Of a stretch of 64,000 nt of DNA, positions 54,693 through 63,562 are shown one piece after another. The notes beneath the pieces are model-generated. The model ran no database searches and was not told the origin of the DNA. It worked only from the letters and a program-made list of their open reading frames with translations. The position numbers were made by a program, and so were the translations under genes. Every line of letters starts with the position of its first letter. Position 1 is the stretch's first letter. The stretch spans positions 1 through 64,000 of the forward strand of contig JAOBWK010000082.1 of NCBI GenBank assembly GCA_025463305.1. The letters are read 5' to 3'. Source of the stretch: Ilumatobacteraceae bacterium (GTDB lineage Bacteria; Actinomycetota; Acidimicrobiia; Acidimicrobiales; Ilumatobacteraceae).

Positions 54693-55877
54693 ATGGATGA
54701 CGTACAGGAGTTCAGGAACCGGGTGAGATCGTGGCTCGACGATCGCTACCCGCTGCGAGATCCTGAGCGAGATGATGATCGCGTCGACATCATCGCGCGA
54801 GCCCCCGACGGTCACAGGGCGATGATCGACCGTGCCGTCGGGCTGCAGCGCGACCTGTATGCCGCCGGATTCCTCGGGTTGGCGCTGCCGTGCGAGTACG
54901 GCGGTCGAGGGTTGTCCCGCACATACGACGACATCGTGTCGGACGAGCTGTCCAGGTTCGATGCTCCCTCGCTGCGCCCACTGGGCATCGGCCTTGGTCT
55001 GGCGATGCCGACGATCCTCGGTGCTGCGAACGAGGAGCAGAAGCGACGCTTCGTGCCTGCCCTCGTCAGTGGCCGTGAGGTGTGGTGCCAGCTGTTCTCG
55101 GAGCCGGACGCAGGGTCCGATCTCGTCGCCTTGAGGACCAAGGCCGTCCGCGACGGCGATTCGTGGGTCGTGTCCGGTCAGAAGGTGTGGTCGTCGCTCG
55201 CCGCGGACGCTGCCTACGGGATGCTCCTCGCCAGGACTGATCCGAATGCCGACAAGCCACACTCCGGCATCACGATGTTCATCCTGCCCATGGATCGTGC
55301 CGGGGTCACGGTGCGCCCCCTCGTCGACATCGCCGGAGGACATCACTTCAACGAAGTGTTCCTCGAGGAGGTGGTGCTCCACGACTCCGATGTGTTGGGC
55401 GAGATCAACCGCGGCTGGCAAGTCGCAACCGGGACTCTGACGGGGGAGCGCTCGGGCTACCTCGGTGGCTCGGGCGGCGGACGTCGGCGTCGGCAGACTC
55501 TGAGAGCCCTGATCGCAGCAGAAAAGGATCACGACCCGGTCGCACGTCAGCGAGTCGTGGATGTGATCGCCCGCGAACGCATGCTCGAGCTCCTCGTCGA
55601 GCGAATCGCCGCCCGTTCGGTCGCGCACGGTAATCCAGCAGTCGGCTCGCTCGTGAAGCTCGCCGCCGGCAGCTTGGAGCAGCTCTCTTCCGAGGTGGTG
55701 ATCGATCTTCTCGGTGCCGCCGGTGTGGCGTGGCACAGCGACGACAGCGATGGTGACATCGCAGCCCACGGTCTCAACGCGTCTCGGCAAGCGACGATCG
55801 CCGGTGGTACACATCAGATCCAACGCAATCTGATCGCTGAACGGGTGCTGGGGCTCCCGCGGGAGGCACGTTCATGA
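54693..55877 (+). CDS. Acyl-CoA dehydrogenase (2)
   Basis: A 394-residue flavoprotein, MDDVQEFRNRVRSWLDD. Family motifs are WCQLFSEPDAGSDLVAL, SGQKVWSSLA and the C-terminal ATIAGGTHQIQRNLIAERVLGLPR. ATG 54693 has a GAGGGGGGG stretch ahead. It introduces the double bond into an acyl-CoA. Its stop overlaps the start of the next crotonase gene (ATGA), and the third gene of the operon is acyl-CoA ligase 3. Confidence 0.93.
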   Translation: MDDVQEFRNRVRSWLDDRYPLRDPERDDDRVDIIARAPDGHRAMIDRAVGLQRDLYAAGFLGLALPCEYGGRGLSRTYDDIVSDELSRFDAPSLRPLGIGLGLAMPTILGAANEEQKRRFVPALVSGREVWCQLFSEPDAGSDLVALRTKAVRDGDSWVVSGQKVWSSLAADAAYGMLLARTDPNADKPHSGITMFILPMDRAGVTVRPLVDIAGGHHFNEVFLEEVVLHDSDVLGEINRGWQVATGTLTGERSGYLGGSGGGRRRRQTLRALIAAEKDHDPVARQRVVDVIARERMLELLVERIAARSVAHGNPAVGSLVKLAAGSLEQLSSEVVIDLLGAAGVAWHSDDSDGDIAAHGLNASRQATIAGGTHQIQRNLIAERVLGLPREARS

Positions 55878-56659
55878 GTGAAGAATTCGAGACGATCGAA
55901 TACGAGGTGGACGACCTACACGTCGCCACCATCACCCTCGACCGGCCGGACAAGTTGAACTCGTTCAACCGCACGATGGCCGCGGAGATGAATGTGGCGT
56001 GGGGTCGAGTCCGCGATGATGACCAGGTGCACGCGGTGGTGCTGCGCGCCAATGGAGAGCGGGCCTTCTGCACGGGCATCGACATCGTCGAAGGTGCGTG
56101 GTGGGGCGACCAGAACATCTGGAACCACGAAGATCCCGGCGCCAGCCTGGGGCCTCGTCACCATCGCGTCTGGAAGCCGGTCGTCGCAGCAGTGCACGGG
56201 ATGTGCGCAGGTGGTGGCATGTACTTCGTCAACGAGTGCGACATCGTGCTGTGCGCGGACAATGCAACGTTCTTCGACCCTCATGCCAACGGGGGGATCG
56301 TGTCCGCGCTGGAACCGATCGGCATGCTTCACCGTGGAGTACCGCTCGGCGAAGTGCTGCGGTGGGCGCTGATGGGCAACGACGAGCGGATCACTGCCGA
56401 GACGGCGCTGCGGATCGGGCTCGTGACCGAAGTGGTGCCGGTCGACGACCTCCGTGCACGGGCCAACGAGATCGCCACGAGCATCGCGGCTCGGCGACCC
56501 GAAGCGATCCAAGGCACGATCCGGGCGATCTGGGAGTCCCTCGACATGTCCCGCTCGATCGCGCTCCAGAACGGCCTCTCCTACACACACATCGGCAATC
56601 CGCGCCGAGACGCGCGAGCCGAGGTCCGACAAGCGAACCGCAAGCCGACGTTCCGATGA
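55874..56659 (+). CDS. Crotonase-fold protein lacking both hydratase glutamates
   Basis: A 261-residue crotonase-family protein with oxyanion-hole motifs (FCTGIDIVEG; HGMCAGGGMYFVNECD). At the positions of the two hydration glutamates it has Asp129 and His137 (CADNATFFDPHANGG), so the chemistry probably differs from simple hydration. The ATG overlaps the dehydrogenase stop. It ends 10 bp before the next ligase gene start, and the ligase ribosome-binding site GAGGAGG overlaps the end of this gene. Confidence 0.88.
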   Translation: MSEEFETIEYEVDDLHVATITLDRPDKLNSFNRTMAAEMNVAWGRVRDDDQVHAVVLRANGERAFCTGIDIVEGAWWGDQNIWNHEDPGASLGPRHHRVWKPVVAAVHGMCAGGGMYFVNECDIVLCADNATFFDPHANGGIVSALEPIGMLHRGVPLGEVLRWALMGNDERITAETALRIGLVTEVVPVDDLRARANEIATSIAARRPEAIQGTIRAIWESLDMSRSIALQNGLSYTHIGNPRRDARAEVRQANRKPTFR

Positions 56660-56669
56660 GGAGGCCGAC

Positions 56670-58181
56670 GTGGACGTTCACGAGCTCCTCGAGATAGTCG
56701 CGCCGACCCTCGGGGACCGTCCGATGGTGACCGACTCGGAGGGATCGGTCACCGCTGCAGAGCTGCTCGACGGAGCAACGACCATCGGCAATTGGCTGAA
56801 GAGCCGATCGGTCGAATCGCTGGTCATGCTCGATGTGAACTCGCGGACGGTTCCCCTCGGCCTCTTCGGCGCGTCGTACGCTGGCATTCCCTTCGTGCCG
56901 GTGAACTACCGACTCGCCGACGACCGTCTGCGATCGCTGGTGGCGCGGACAGCGCCGTCCGCCGTCATCGTCGGCGATGGGATGCGAGATCGTCTCGGAT
57001 CGATCGCCGGCGTCGAGCTCGTCGACCGAGATGTCTTCCTCGAGCAGTCGAAGCACGCGACGACCGCCTCGAACGCACCTTCGACCCGTTCGGCCGCTGC
57101 AGTCCACCTCTTCACGAGCGGGACGACCGGAGAGCCGAAGTCAGCCATTCTCCATCACGACAACCTGACCTCGTACGTGCTCGCCACCGTTGAGCTCGCT
57201 GGGGGCGACCAGGCTGAGGCGGCGTTGGTCAGCGTGCCGCCGTACCACATCGCCGGCGTGACGGCGATCCTGACGGGTCTCTTCGGAGGCCGGCGGATCG
57301 TGTACCTCGAGGCATTCGACCCGGCGCACTGGGTGACGGTCGTTGCGCGAGAACGAGTTACGCACGCGATGGTGGTCCCGACGATGCTGGCCCGAGTCCT
57401 TGACGAGGCCGAGCGCCGCGCGATTGGTCTCGAGGATCTGAGGTCGCTGTCCTACGGCGGCGGTCCAATGCCGCTCGCGATCATCGAGCGCGCAATGGCT
57501 CGACTACCGCATGTCGCCTTCGTGAACGCCTACGGGCTGACGGAGACGGCGAGCACCATCTCCATCCTCGACCCCGATGACCATCGTCGTGCCTTTGCCT
57601 CCTCGGACCCGCACGTGCGGCGCCGCTTGACCTCGGTCGGTCGACCCCTTGAATCGGTCGAGCTCACCGTCCGTTCGCCCTCGGGTGAGGTCGTCGGGCC
57701 GAATGAGCAGGGCGAGGTCTGGGTTCGCGGTCCCCAGGTCTCGGGTGACTACGTGGGACGGGATCGAGCCGCGGATGATGATGGCGGATGGTTTCGGACT
57801 CGCGACGCTGGCGAGCTGGACGACGAGGGCTTCCTCTACCTCCACGGACGACTCGATGACGTGATCGTGCGTGGCGGCGAGAACTTGTCGCCGGGCGAGA
57901 TCGAATCGGTGCTCACCGGCCATCCCTGCGTCGAGGCTTGCGCTGTCGTCGGAATTCCGGACATCGAGTGGGGTGAGCGGGTCGTCGCCGTCGTCGTGCT
58001 GCGCGGAACCGAGACATCCGAGGACGATCTGCGTCAGCACGTGCGTTCGTCGCTGCGCTCGACGCAGACGCCCGAGCGGATCCTGTTCCGCAGCGAGCTG
58101 CCAATGAGCGAGACGGGCAAGCTCTTGCGTCGAGTGATCCGAGCCGAGCTCGCACGGGAGCTTGCAGGCTCTGCGTCCTAG
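56670..58181 (+). CDS. AMP-forming acyl-CoA ligase (3)
   Basis: A 503-residue ANL-family ligase. The start is GTG 56670 (MDVHELLEIVAPTLGD), with GAGGAGG six bases upstream; the upstream extension is shadow. A3 motif VHLFTSGTTGEPKSA, A5-like NAYGLTETAS, A8 hinge YLHGRLDDVIVRGG, lysine in MSETGKLLRR. It ends with a 4-bp convergent overlap with acyl-CoA dehydrogenase 3 on the other strand. It activates the free acid used by this operon. Confidence 0.92.
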   Translation: MDVHELLEIVAPTLGDRPMVTDSEGSVTAAELLDGATTIGNWLKSRSVESLVMLDVNSRTVPLGLFGASYAGIPFVPVNYRLADDRLRSLVARTAPSAVIVGDGMRDRLGSIAGVELVDRDVFLEQSKHATTASNAPSTRSAAAVHLFTSGTTGEPKSAILHHDNLTSYVLATVELAGGDQAEAALVSVPPYHIAGVTAILTGLFGGRRIVYLEAFDPAHWVTVVARERVTHAMVVPTMLARVLDEAERRAIGLEDLRSLSYGGGPMPLAIIERAMARLPHVAFVNAYGLTETASTISILDPDDHRRAFASSDPHVRRRLTSVGRPLESVELTVRSPSGEVVGPNEQGEVWVRGPQVSGDYVGRDRAADDDGGWFRTRDAGELDDEGFLYLHGRLDDVIVRGGENLSPGEIESVLTGHPCVEACAVVGIPDIEWGERVVAVVVLRGTETSEDDLRQHVRSSLRSTQTPERILFRSELPMSETGKLLRRVIRAELARELAGSAS

Positions 58182-59374
58182 TCCCTGGGCAGTCCCAGCG
58201 CGCGTTCGGCGATGACGTTGCGTTGGATCTCGTCGGTGCCACCGCCAAGCGAGACACCCGGGGTCGACAGCGCTGCGTACTGCACGCGCCCGCTCGTCGG
58301 CGAGTCGGGTCCTACGAGCATGCCGCCAGCTCCGACGATCCGTAAGCCGAGATCACGTGATGCCCTGGCCAGCCCTGAGAGCGCGATCTTCGCGATCGAT
58401 GCCTCCGGGCCTTGCGGCTTGCCGGCGGCGAGGCCGGCCCTCGCCCGCAGGTTGGTGAGGCGGTACACCTCGCTGCGGATGTAGTACCGGGCGAGGTCGT
58501 CGCGCATGCCCGGTTCATCGGCCACCCCGCGATCGCGCGCCAGGTTGATGAGAGTCTTCGCGCTGTTGACCATCGCAGCCGGACGCTCCGATGTCTTGCG
58601 TTTGGCCTCTGCGAGCACCTCGCGAACGCACCGGTCGAGGTTGCCTCCGAGGGCACCCGCATTTGCCGTCAATGCCCGGGACGATCCCGATGCGGCCATG
58701 CGCCGCTCGTGGCCCAACATCGTCGAGGCGACCTTCCACCCGTTGCCGAGGCCGCCGATCACGTCAGCGGCCGAGGCAGTCGCGCCGTCGATGAAGACCT
58801 CGCAGAACTGCGCGCTGTAGTTCATCGTCCGTAGCGGCCGTGCCTCGATCCCGGGCTGGCGCATGTCGATGAGGAAGAACGTCAACCCAGCGTGCTTCGA
58901 CGCATTCGGATCGGTTCGGGCGAGCAGCATTCCCCAATCGGCGAGGTCGGCCGACGAGTTCCAGACCTTCTGCCCGCTGACGACGAAGCGGTCGCCGTCA
59001 GCGATCGCGGTCGTCTTCACGCCGGCGAGATCAGACCCTGCTTCGGGTTCGCTGAACAGCTGGCACCACGCCTCGCTCCCATCCGCAACGGCGCGCAGTC
59101 GACTCCGTTGGACGTCGTCGCCGTGCTCGAGGATCGTCGGCCCACCCATGTGCGGTCCCATCCCCGTCGGTGCGGCGATCACTCCCTTCGCGGCGAGCAC
59201 TTCGGTGATCGTTCTCGCCGTGCGGCTGTCGGCAGCCATGCCGCCGATGCCCGACGGCCAGGTTGGCTGGGAATAGCCGGCGTCGGCGAGGCGCCGCCAC
59301 CACTCGCGCAGCGTGATGTCGAGGTCCCACTGCTCGTCGGTCCAGGCGTTGACCTGCTCGCTGATCACAGACAT
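58178..59374 (-). CDS. Acyl-CoA dehydrogenase (3)
   Basis: A 398-residue flavoprotein. ATG 59374 (MSVISEQVNAW) is chosen since GGAGG lies eight bases upstream; an in-frame TTG at 59389 is less likely. Motifs: WCQLFSEPEAGSDLAGV, SGQKVWNSSA and GVSLGGGTDEIQRNVIAERALGLPR. It diverges from acyl-CoA ligase 4 across operator site f. Subunits of this type can form heteromeric dehydrogenases with a second paralogue, such as dehydrogenase 1 or 2 of this island. Confidence 0.93.
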   Translation of the reverse strand: MSVISEQVNAWTDEQWDLDITLREWWRRLADAGYSQPTWPSGIGGMAADSRTARTITEVLAAKGVIAAPTGMGPHMGGPTILEHGDDVQRSRLRAVADGSEAWCQLFSEPEAGSDLAGVKTTAIADGDRFVVSGQKVWNSSADLADWGMLLARTDPNASKHAGLTFFLIDMRQPGIEARPLRTMNYSAQFCEVFIDGATASAADVIGGLGNGWKVASTMLGHERRMAASGSSRALTANAGALGGNLDRCVREVLAEAKRKTSERPAAMVNSAKTLINLARDRGVADEPGMRDDLARYYIRSEVYRLTNLRARAGLAAGKPQGPEASIAKIALSGLARASRDLGLRIVGAGGMLVGPDSPTSGRVQYAALSTPGVSLGGGTDEIQRNVIAERALGLPRD

Positions 59375-59432
59375 CGATGCATCCTCCAAGTGGTCGCGGA
59401 GGCTGCGGGCCGTCCGGTTCGACTTCCATGCA

Positions 59433-59448
59433 AATAGTAACCTAATTT
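59433..59448. promoter_or_regulatory. Shared catabolic operator, site f
   Basis: AAATA-GTAACC-TAATT. It lies in the 77-bp gap between two divergent genes. TAACCT (59440-59445) would be a -10 box placing transcription start on the ligase start codon. Confidence 0.65.
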
Positions 59449-59451
59449 ACG

Positions 59452-61065
59452 GTGATGGCCGAGCTGGACCCGATCGACGCGCCCACGCTGACCGCAGGGG
59501 TTCGAGCGGGCGTGCAACGATGGCCGGGGTCACGGATGACGTTCGTCGTCGGCGACGTCAGCCAGTCGTTCAGCCTCACCGAAATCCACCTGCGAGCGAA
59601 ACGGCTCGCCGGAGGGCTCGCTGGCCTCGGACTCGTCCGCGGCGATGTGATTGCGATGCAACTGCCCAACCGCGTCGAGGCCGTCGTCACCTGCGTCGCT
59701 GCGCTGGAACTGGGTCTGACGATTGCTCCGATCGCTCACGTGTACGGAAAGGCTGAACTGGACCTCATCCTCGATCGATCATCGGCACGCGCCCTGGTGA
59801 TCCCGGATCGATGGCGCGATGCATCGTTCCCGGATCGTGTGAATCCCAGCAGACGGCGGCAGATGTTGGATCACGTGATCGTTGTCGGGGAGGCACCCGA
59901 GGGGTGTGTCGCATGGGGAAGCCTCGATGACCTGCGTGATCACGCGATGGCAGATGCCGAACCGGACGAACGAGCGCTGCTGCTGTACACCTCGGGCACC
60001 ACCGGCAGCCCGAAGGGAGTCACCCACACCCAACGGACACTGGTGTCCGAGGTCGCACAGATGATTCGCTTCAACGACGGCGAAGAGGGCGACGTGACGC
60101 TGGTGTCGTTCCCGATCGGCCACATGGCCGGCGTCCTGGGAGCGATGCGCGCCTTCTTCCGTCACCGGCACACCATCTTCATGGACACGTGGGACCCAGC
60201 CGTCGCTGCGCACCTCGTCGCCACGCATGGCGTCACGAACACAGCCGGTACCCCGTTCCATCTGCTTGCCCTGCTCGAAGCAGCCGACCGAGCCGGGTTG
60301 CCGGTCTCCTCGATTCGGAGCTATTTGCTCGGGGCAACGGCAATCTCTCCAGAGTTGATCGCAGCCGCGGATGCCAGAGGTATCCGCGCGTTCCGTTGTT
60401 ACGGATCGACCGAACAGCCGACGGTCTCGTGCGGACGTCCGTCGGACTCATTCGCCGATCGCGCCTCGACCGACGGTCGGCTGTTGCCCGGCGTCGAAGT
60501 CAGGATCGTCGATGCCGACGAGCGCGATGTCCCGTACGGCAACCCAGGCGAGATCCTCTCCCGAGGTGTCGATCTGAGCCCTGGGTACACCGACCCAGAA
60601 CTCGATGCCGTGTCGCTGACCGAGGACGGCTGGTACCGCTCAGGCGACATCGGGATGCTCGATGATCGCGGCTACCTGACCATCACCGATCGCAAGAAGG
60701 ACATCATCATCCGTGCCGGCGAGAACATCGCTTCCAAGGAGGTCGAGGATTCCCTGATGAGCCACCCATCCGTGCGTGAAGTCGCCGTCGTCGGCATCAA
60801 GGATCCTCGCTACGGCGAACGCGTCTGCGCCGTCGTGGTCCTCGCCGGAGGTGCAGCCCCAGTCACGCTCGCCGAGATGCGCGCTCACGTCCTCGAGTCC
60901 GGCCTGGCGAGACCGAAGGCGCCGGAATCGCTGTTCATCGCCACCGACCTGCCCCGCACGCCATCAGGAAAGGTCCAGAAGCAAGTGCTCCGCGACGCAC
61001 TTTCCTCCGGATCGATGCCATCCATCCCTACACCCGCAAGGGCACCTGAAAGGAAGACCACATGA
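59452..61065 (+). CDS. AMP-forming acyl-CoA ligase (4)
   Basis: A 537-residue ANL-family ligase, starting at GTG 59452 or ATG 59455. It has no ribosome-binding site and a -10 box TAACCT seven bases away, so it is probably a leaderless mRNA. A3 motif LLLYTSGTTGSPKG, A5-like RCYGSTEQPT, A8 hinge TITDRKKDIIIRAGENI, lysine in TPSGKVQKQVL. It diverges from acyl-CoA dehydrogenase 3; its stop overlaps the crotonase gene start. Confidence 0.92.
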   Translation: MMAELDPIDAPTLTAGVRAGVQRWPGSRMTFVVGDVSQSFSLTEIHLRAKRLAGGLAGLGLVRGDVIAMQLPNRVEAVVTCVAALELGLTIAPIAHVYGKAELDLILDRSSARALVIPDRWRDASFPDRVNPSRRRQMLDHVIVVGEAPEGCVAWGSLDDLRDHAMADAEPDERALLLYTSGTTGSPKGVTHTQRTLVSEVAQMIRFNDGEEGDVTLVSFPIGHMAGVLGAMRAFFRHRHTIFMDTWDPAVAAHLVATHGVTNTAGTPFHLLALLEAADRAGLPVSSIRSYLLGATAISPELIAAADARGIRAFRCYGSTEQPTVSCGRPSDSFADRASTDGRLLPGVEVRIVDADERDVPYGNPGEILSRGVDLSPGYTDPELDAVSLTEDGWYRSGDIGMLDDRGYLTITDRKKDIIIRAGENIASKEVEDSLMSHPSVREVAVVGIKDPRYGERVCAVVVLAGGAAPVTLAEMRAHVLESGLARPKAPESLFIATDLPRTPSGKVQKQVLRDALSSGSMPSIPTPARAPERKTT

Positions 61066-61841
61066 GCGTCTCCATCGAGCCACGGCGTTGGCCCGTACTC
61101 GTCGAACAGCACGGCGCCGTCACCGTTGTGACCATCGATCGGCCCGAGGCCGGGAACGCGCTCGACCCGGACGCCATGGCCGGACTCGGAGCAGCCTTCC
61201 ATGCTGCCGAGCAGGATGACGATGTTCGCGTCGTCGTACTCGCCGCTGCGGGTGAGCGCGTCTTCTGTGCGGGCATGGACCTCAAGTCATTCGCTGGTGG
61301 GCGCCGCCAGACGGCTGGCGACGGCCCTGGACTCGAGGTGTTCCTTCGCCGCCTGTATCCGAAGCCGATCGTCGCTGCCGTCAACGGTGCCGCAGTGGCG
61401 GGTGGGTTCGAGTTGCTGATGGCGGCCGACGTCATCGTGGCCGCCGAGCACGCTCGGTTCGGGCTGCCCGAGGTCAAGCGGGGTCTGGTTGCAGCGGGCG
61501 GCGCCACCTCTCTGCCGAGGCGCATTCCTCCGGCGATCGCTCTTGAGCTCGGCCTCACCGGCGACCTCATCGACGCCTCTCGCGCGCTGCAGCTCGGGCT
61601 GATCAATCGGATCGTCCCGAAGAACGAAGCGCTTGCTGGCGCACTCGACATCGCCCACAGGATCGCCGCGAACGGCCCGCTCGCGGTCACCACGACGAAG
61701 CGACTCATGGTCGAGGAGATGGGCTCGATCGATTGGGATCACATCCGTGAGGAATCCTCGACGGTGTTCGCCTCAGCCGACGCCATCGAAGGCGCCCGAG
61801 CCTTCGCCGAAAAGCGCCCAGCAGTGTTCACCGGGCGCTGA
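61062..61841 (+). CDS. Enoyl-CoA hydratase (complete catalytic set)
   Basis: A 259-residue crotonase-family enzyme. Both hydration glutamates are present: Glu129 (AAEHARFG) and Glu137 (LPEVKRG); the oxyanion-hole motifs are FCAGMDLKSF and NGAAVAGGFELLMAAD. It should hydrate an enoyl-CoA to 3-hydroxyacyl-CoA. The ATG overlaps the ligase 4 stop, so both are made together. It converges on the thiolase gene 13 bp away. Confidence 0.93.
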   Translation: MSVSIEPRRWPVLVEQHGAVTVVTIDRPEAGNALDPDAMAGLGAAFHAAEQDDDVRVVVLAAAGERVFCAGMDLKSFAGGRRQTAGDGPGLEVFLRRLYPKPIVAAVNGAAVAGGFELLMAADVIVAAEHARFGLPEVKRGLVAAGGATSLPRRIPPAIALELGLTGDLIDASRALQLGLINRIVPKNEALAGALDIAHRIAANGPLAVTTTKRLMVEEMGSIDWDHIREESSTVFASADAIEGARAFAEKRPAVFTGR

Positions 61842-61853
61842 TCGGTGTGTCGG

Positions 61854-63089
61854 TCAGATTCGCTCGATGATGATCGCCGGTGCCATGCCGCCGGCGGCGC
61901 ACATCGTGACGAGACCGAACTGCTCGTTTCGACGCTCGAGCTCGTCCAGAACGGTACCGATCAGGATCGCACCCGTGGCACCAATCGGATGACCCAGCGC
62001 CATGGCGCCGCCGTTGACGTTGATCTTGTCCCGGTCGATGTCGAGGTCGCGGATGAACTTCTCGGCGACCACAGCGAAGGCCTCGTTGACTTCGAAGAGA
62101 TCGATGTCGGCGATGGTCATCCCGGCCTTGGCCAGCACCTTGCGCGCGGCAGGCACCGGCGCGTTCAGCATCAACGTCGGATCGTCACCGATGTTCGCCA
62201 TCGCCACGATTCTCGCCCGAGGGACGAGGCCGTGTGCGCGGGCGTAGTCCGGGCTCGTGATCAGGAGCGCGGCGGCTCCGTCGACGACTCCGGACGAGTT
62301 GCCTGCGTGGTGCACGTGCTCGATCGTGAGGTCGGGGAAGCGCCGGGCGACGAGCTGGCGGAACGTGGTACCTGACTCATCGAGGGGGTGGTCGGCAATG
62401 GCTGCGAACGAGGGTTGCAACGAGGCCAACGAATCGGCGGTCGTGCCAGGTCGCGGGAACTCCTCGTGATCCAGCGCCAGCGTGCCGTCCTCGCGGTGGA
62501 CGGCGATCAGGCTGCGGTCGAACCGCCCCTCCCGGATCGCTGTGGCGGCGCGAGATTGTGATGACTCCGCGAGTTCGTCGAGCGAACGGCGTGAGATCCC
62601 TTCGAGCGAGGCGATCGCGTCTGCAGCGACACCTTGGTTCGGCTGTGGGTAGCGCTCGCGCAGGCGCAGGTTGCCGCCATCGATGAACCCGGACGTGTTC
62701 GACCGGTTCGTGGCATACGACGACATCATCTCCGCGCCGCCGGCGATGACGACGTCTTCCATGCCGGACATCACGGAAGCGGCCGCCAGGTTCGTCGCGG
62801 TGATCCCGGAGCCGCAGAACCTGTCGAGTGTGACTCCGCTCGCCGTGATCGAGTAGCCGGCATCCAACGCGGCCATGCGTCCGAGGTCGCCGCCCTGGGT
62901 GCCCGATTGCATGCTTGTGCCCCAGATGATGTCGTCCACATCATTCGTGTCGAGGCCGGTTCGATCCGCCAGCGCGCGCAGCACCGCCGCTGCGAGCTGC
63001 TGCGGATGAATGTCGGCGAGCGATCCCTTGCCCACCTTGCCGACCCCCCGAGGTGTCCGGCAGGCGTCGATGATCCAGGCTTCAGTCAT
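61854..63089 (-). CDS. Acetyl-CoA acetyltransferase/thiolase
   Basis: A 411-residue thiolase with a complete active site: Cys92 in LDRFCGSGITA, His in GGAMALGHPIGATGA and the second Cys in TMCAAGGMAPA. The N-terminal MTEAWIIDACRTPRG is typical of the actinobacterial FadA-type branch. It cleaves 3-ketoacyl-CoA in the last beta-oxidation step, giving acetyl- or propionyl-CoA. It lies 48 bp downstream of a small conserved gene on the same strand and converges on the enoyl-CoA hydratase. Confidence 0.95.
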   Translation of the reverse strand: MTEAWIIDACRTPRGVGKVGKGSLADIHPQQLAAAVLRALADRTGLDTNDVDDIIWGTSMQSGTQGGDLGRMAALDAGYSITASGVTLDRFCGSGITATNLAAASVMSGMEDVVIAGGAEMMSSYATNRSNTSGFIDGGNLRLRERYPQPNQGVAADAIASLEGISRRSLDELAESSQSRAATAIREGRFDRSLIAVHREDGTLALDHEEFPRPGTTADSLASLQPSFAAIADHPLDESGTTFRQLVARRFPDLTIEHVHHAGNSSGVVDGAAALLITSPDYARAHGLVPRARIVAMANIGDDPTLMLNAPVPAARKVLAKAGMTIADIDLFEVNEAFAVVAEKFIRDLDIDRDKINVNGGAMALGHPIGATGAILIGTVLDELERRNEQFGLVTMCAAGGMAPAIIIERI

Positions 63090-63137
63090 GGGTGTCCTCG
63101 TAGTTTCACAGTCGGTTGATGGGCAATCGGATGAGGG

Positions 63138-63443
63138 TCAGTCGGATGAGGGGAGCGGCGTCGCATCTTTGGGCTGCAGAACGACGTCGCCAAGTGCGAA
63201 CGCTCCGCTTCCCGCGCGGGTACACAGCAGCTCGATCGTTCCGTCGGCATCCACGTAGCGCTTACCGACGAGCGTTGGCTCGTCGTGACCGACGACGACT
63301 GCGGCGTCATCGTCGCGACCCGCAGCACTCGTCGCGGGCCGATGTCCGCCGATGCGAACGTCGGCGTCGCCGGGTCCGCATCTGACGACGATTCCCTCTG
63401 TCTGGCCGACACCGAACAGTCGCATGCCTGGTTTGATGTTCAT
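63138..63443 (-). CDS. Small conserved protein preceding the thiolase
   Basis: A 101-residue soluble protein, MNIKPGMRLFGVGQTEGIVV. It contains a VRCGPGDADVRIGGH block and a C-terminal GKRYVDADGTIELLC ... PLPSSD pattern that I recognise from small actinobacterial proteins next to thiolases, of unknown function. No zinc ribbon is complete (one CG-type Cys only). It heads a two-gene minus-strand operon with the thiolase, with operator site g 27-42 bp upstream. It may be an accessory or binding subunit. Confidence 0.75.
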   Translation of the reverse strand: MNIKPGMRLFGVGQTEGIVVRCGPGDADVRIGGHRPATSAAGRDDDAAVVVGHDEPTLVGKRYVDADGTIELLCTRAGSGAFALGDVVLQPKDATPLPSSD

Positions 63444-63469
63444 CCCTTTGCCCCGATCGCTCCCGAGCG

Positions 63470-63485
63470 AAATACTATCCTATTT
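63470..63485. promoter_or_regulatory. Shared catabolic operator, site g
   Basis: AAATA-CTATCC-TATTT, with perfect arms. On the minus strand it contains TAGGAT, a likely -10 for the small protein/thiolase operon. It is the last of the seven sites, about 80 bp from the excisionase-like gene. Confidence 0.65.
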
Positions 63486-63562
63486 AAATCCTCGTGTCGC
63501 GTTCGGCGGCGGGTCGGCGGCCAGCTGTCGAGGTTCGATCCCGCCTTGTTGACAGCGATCGG

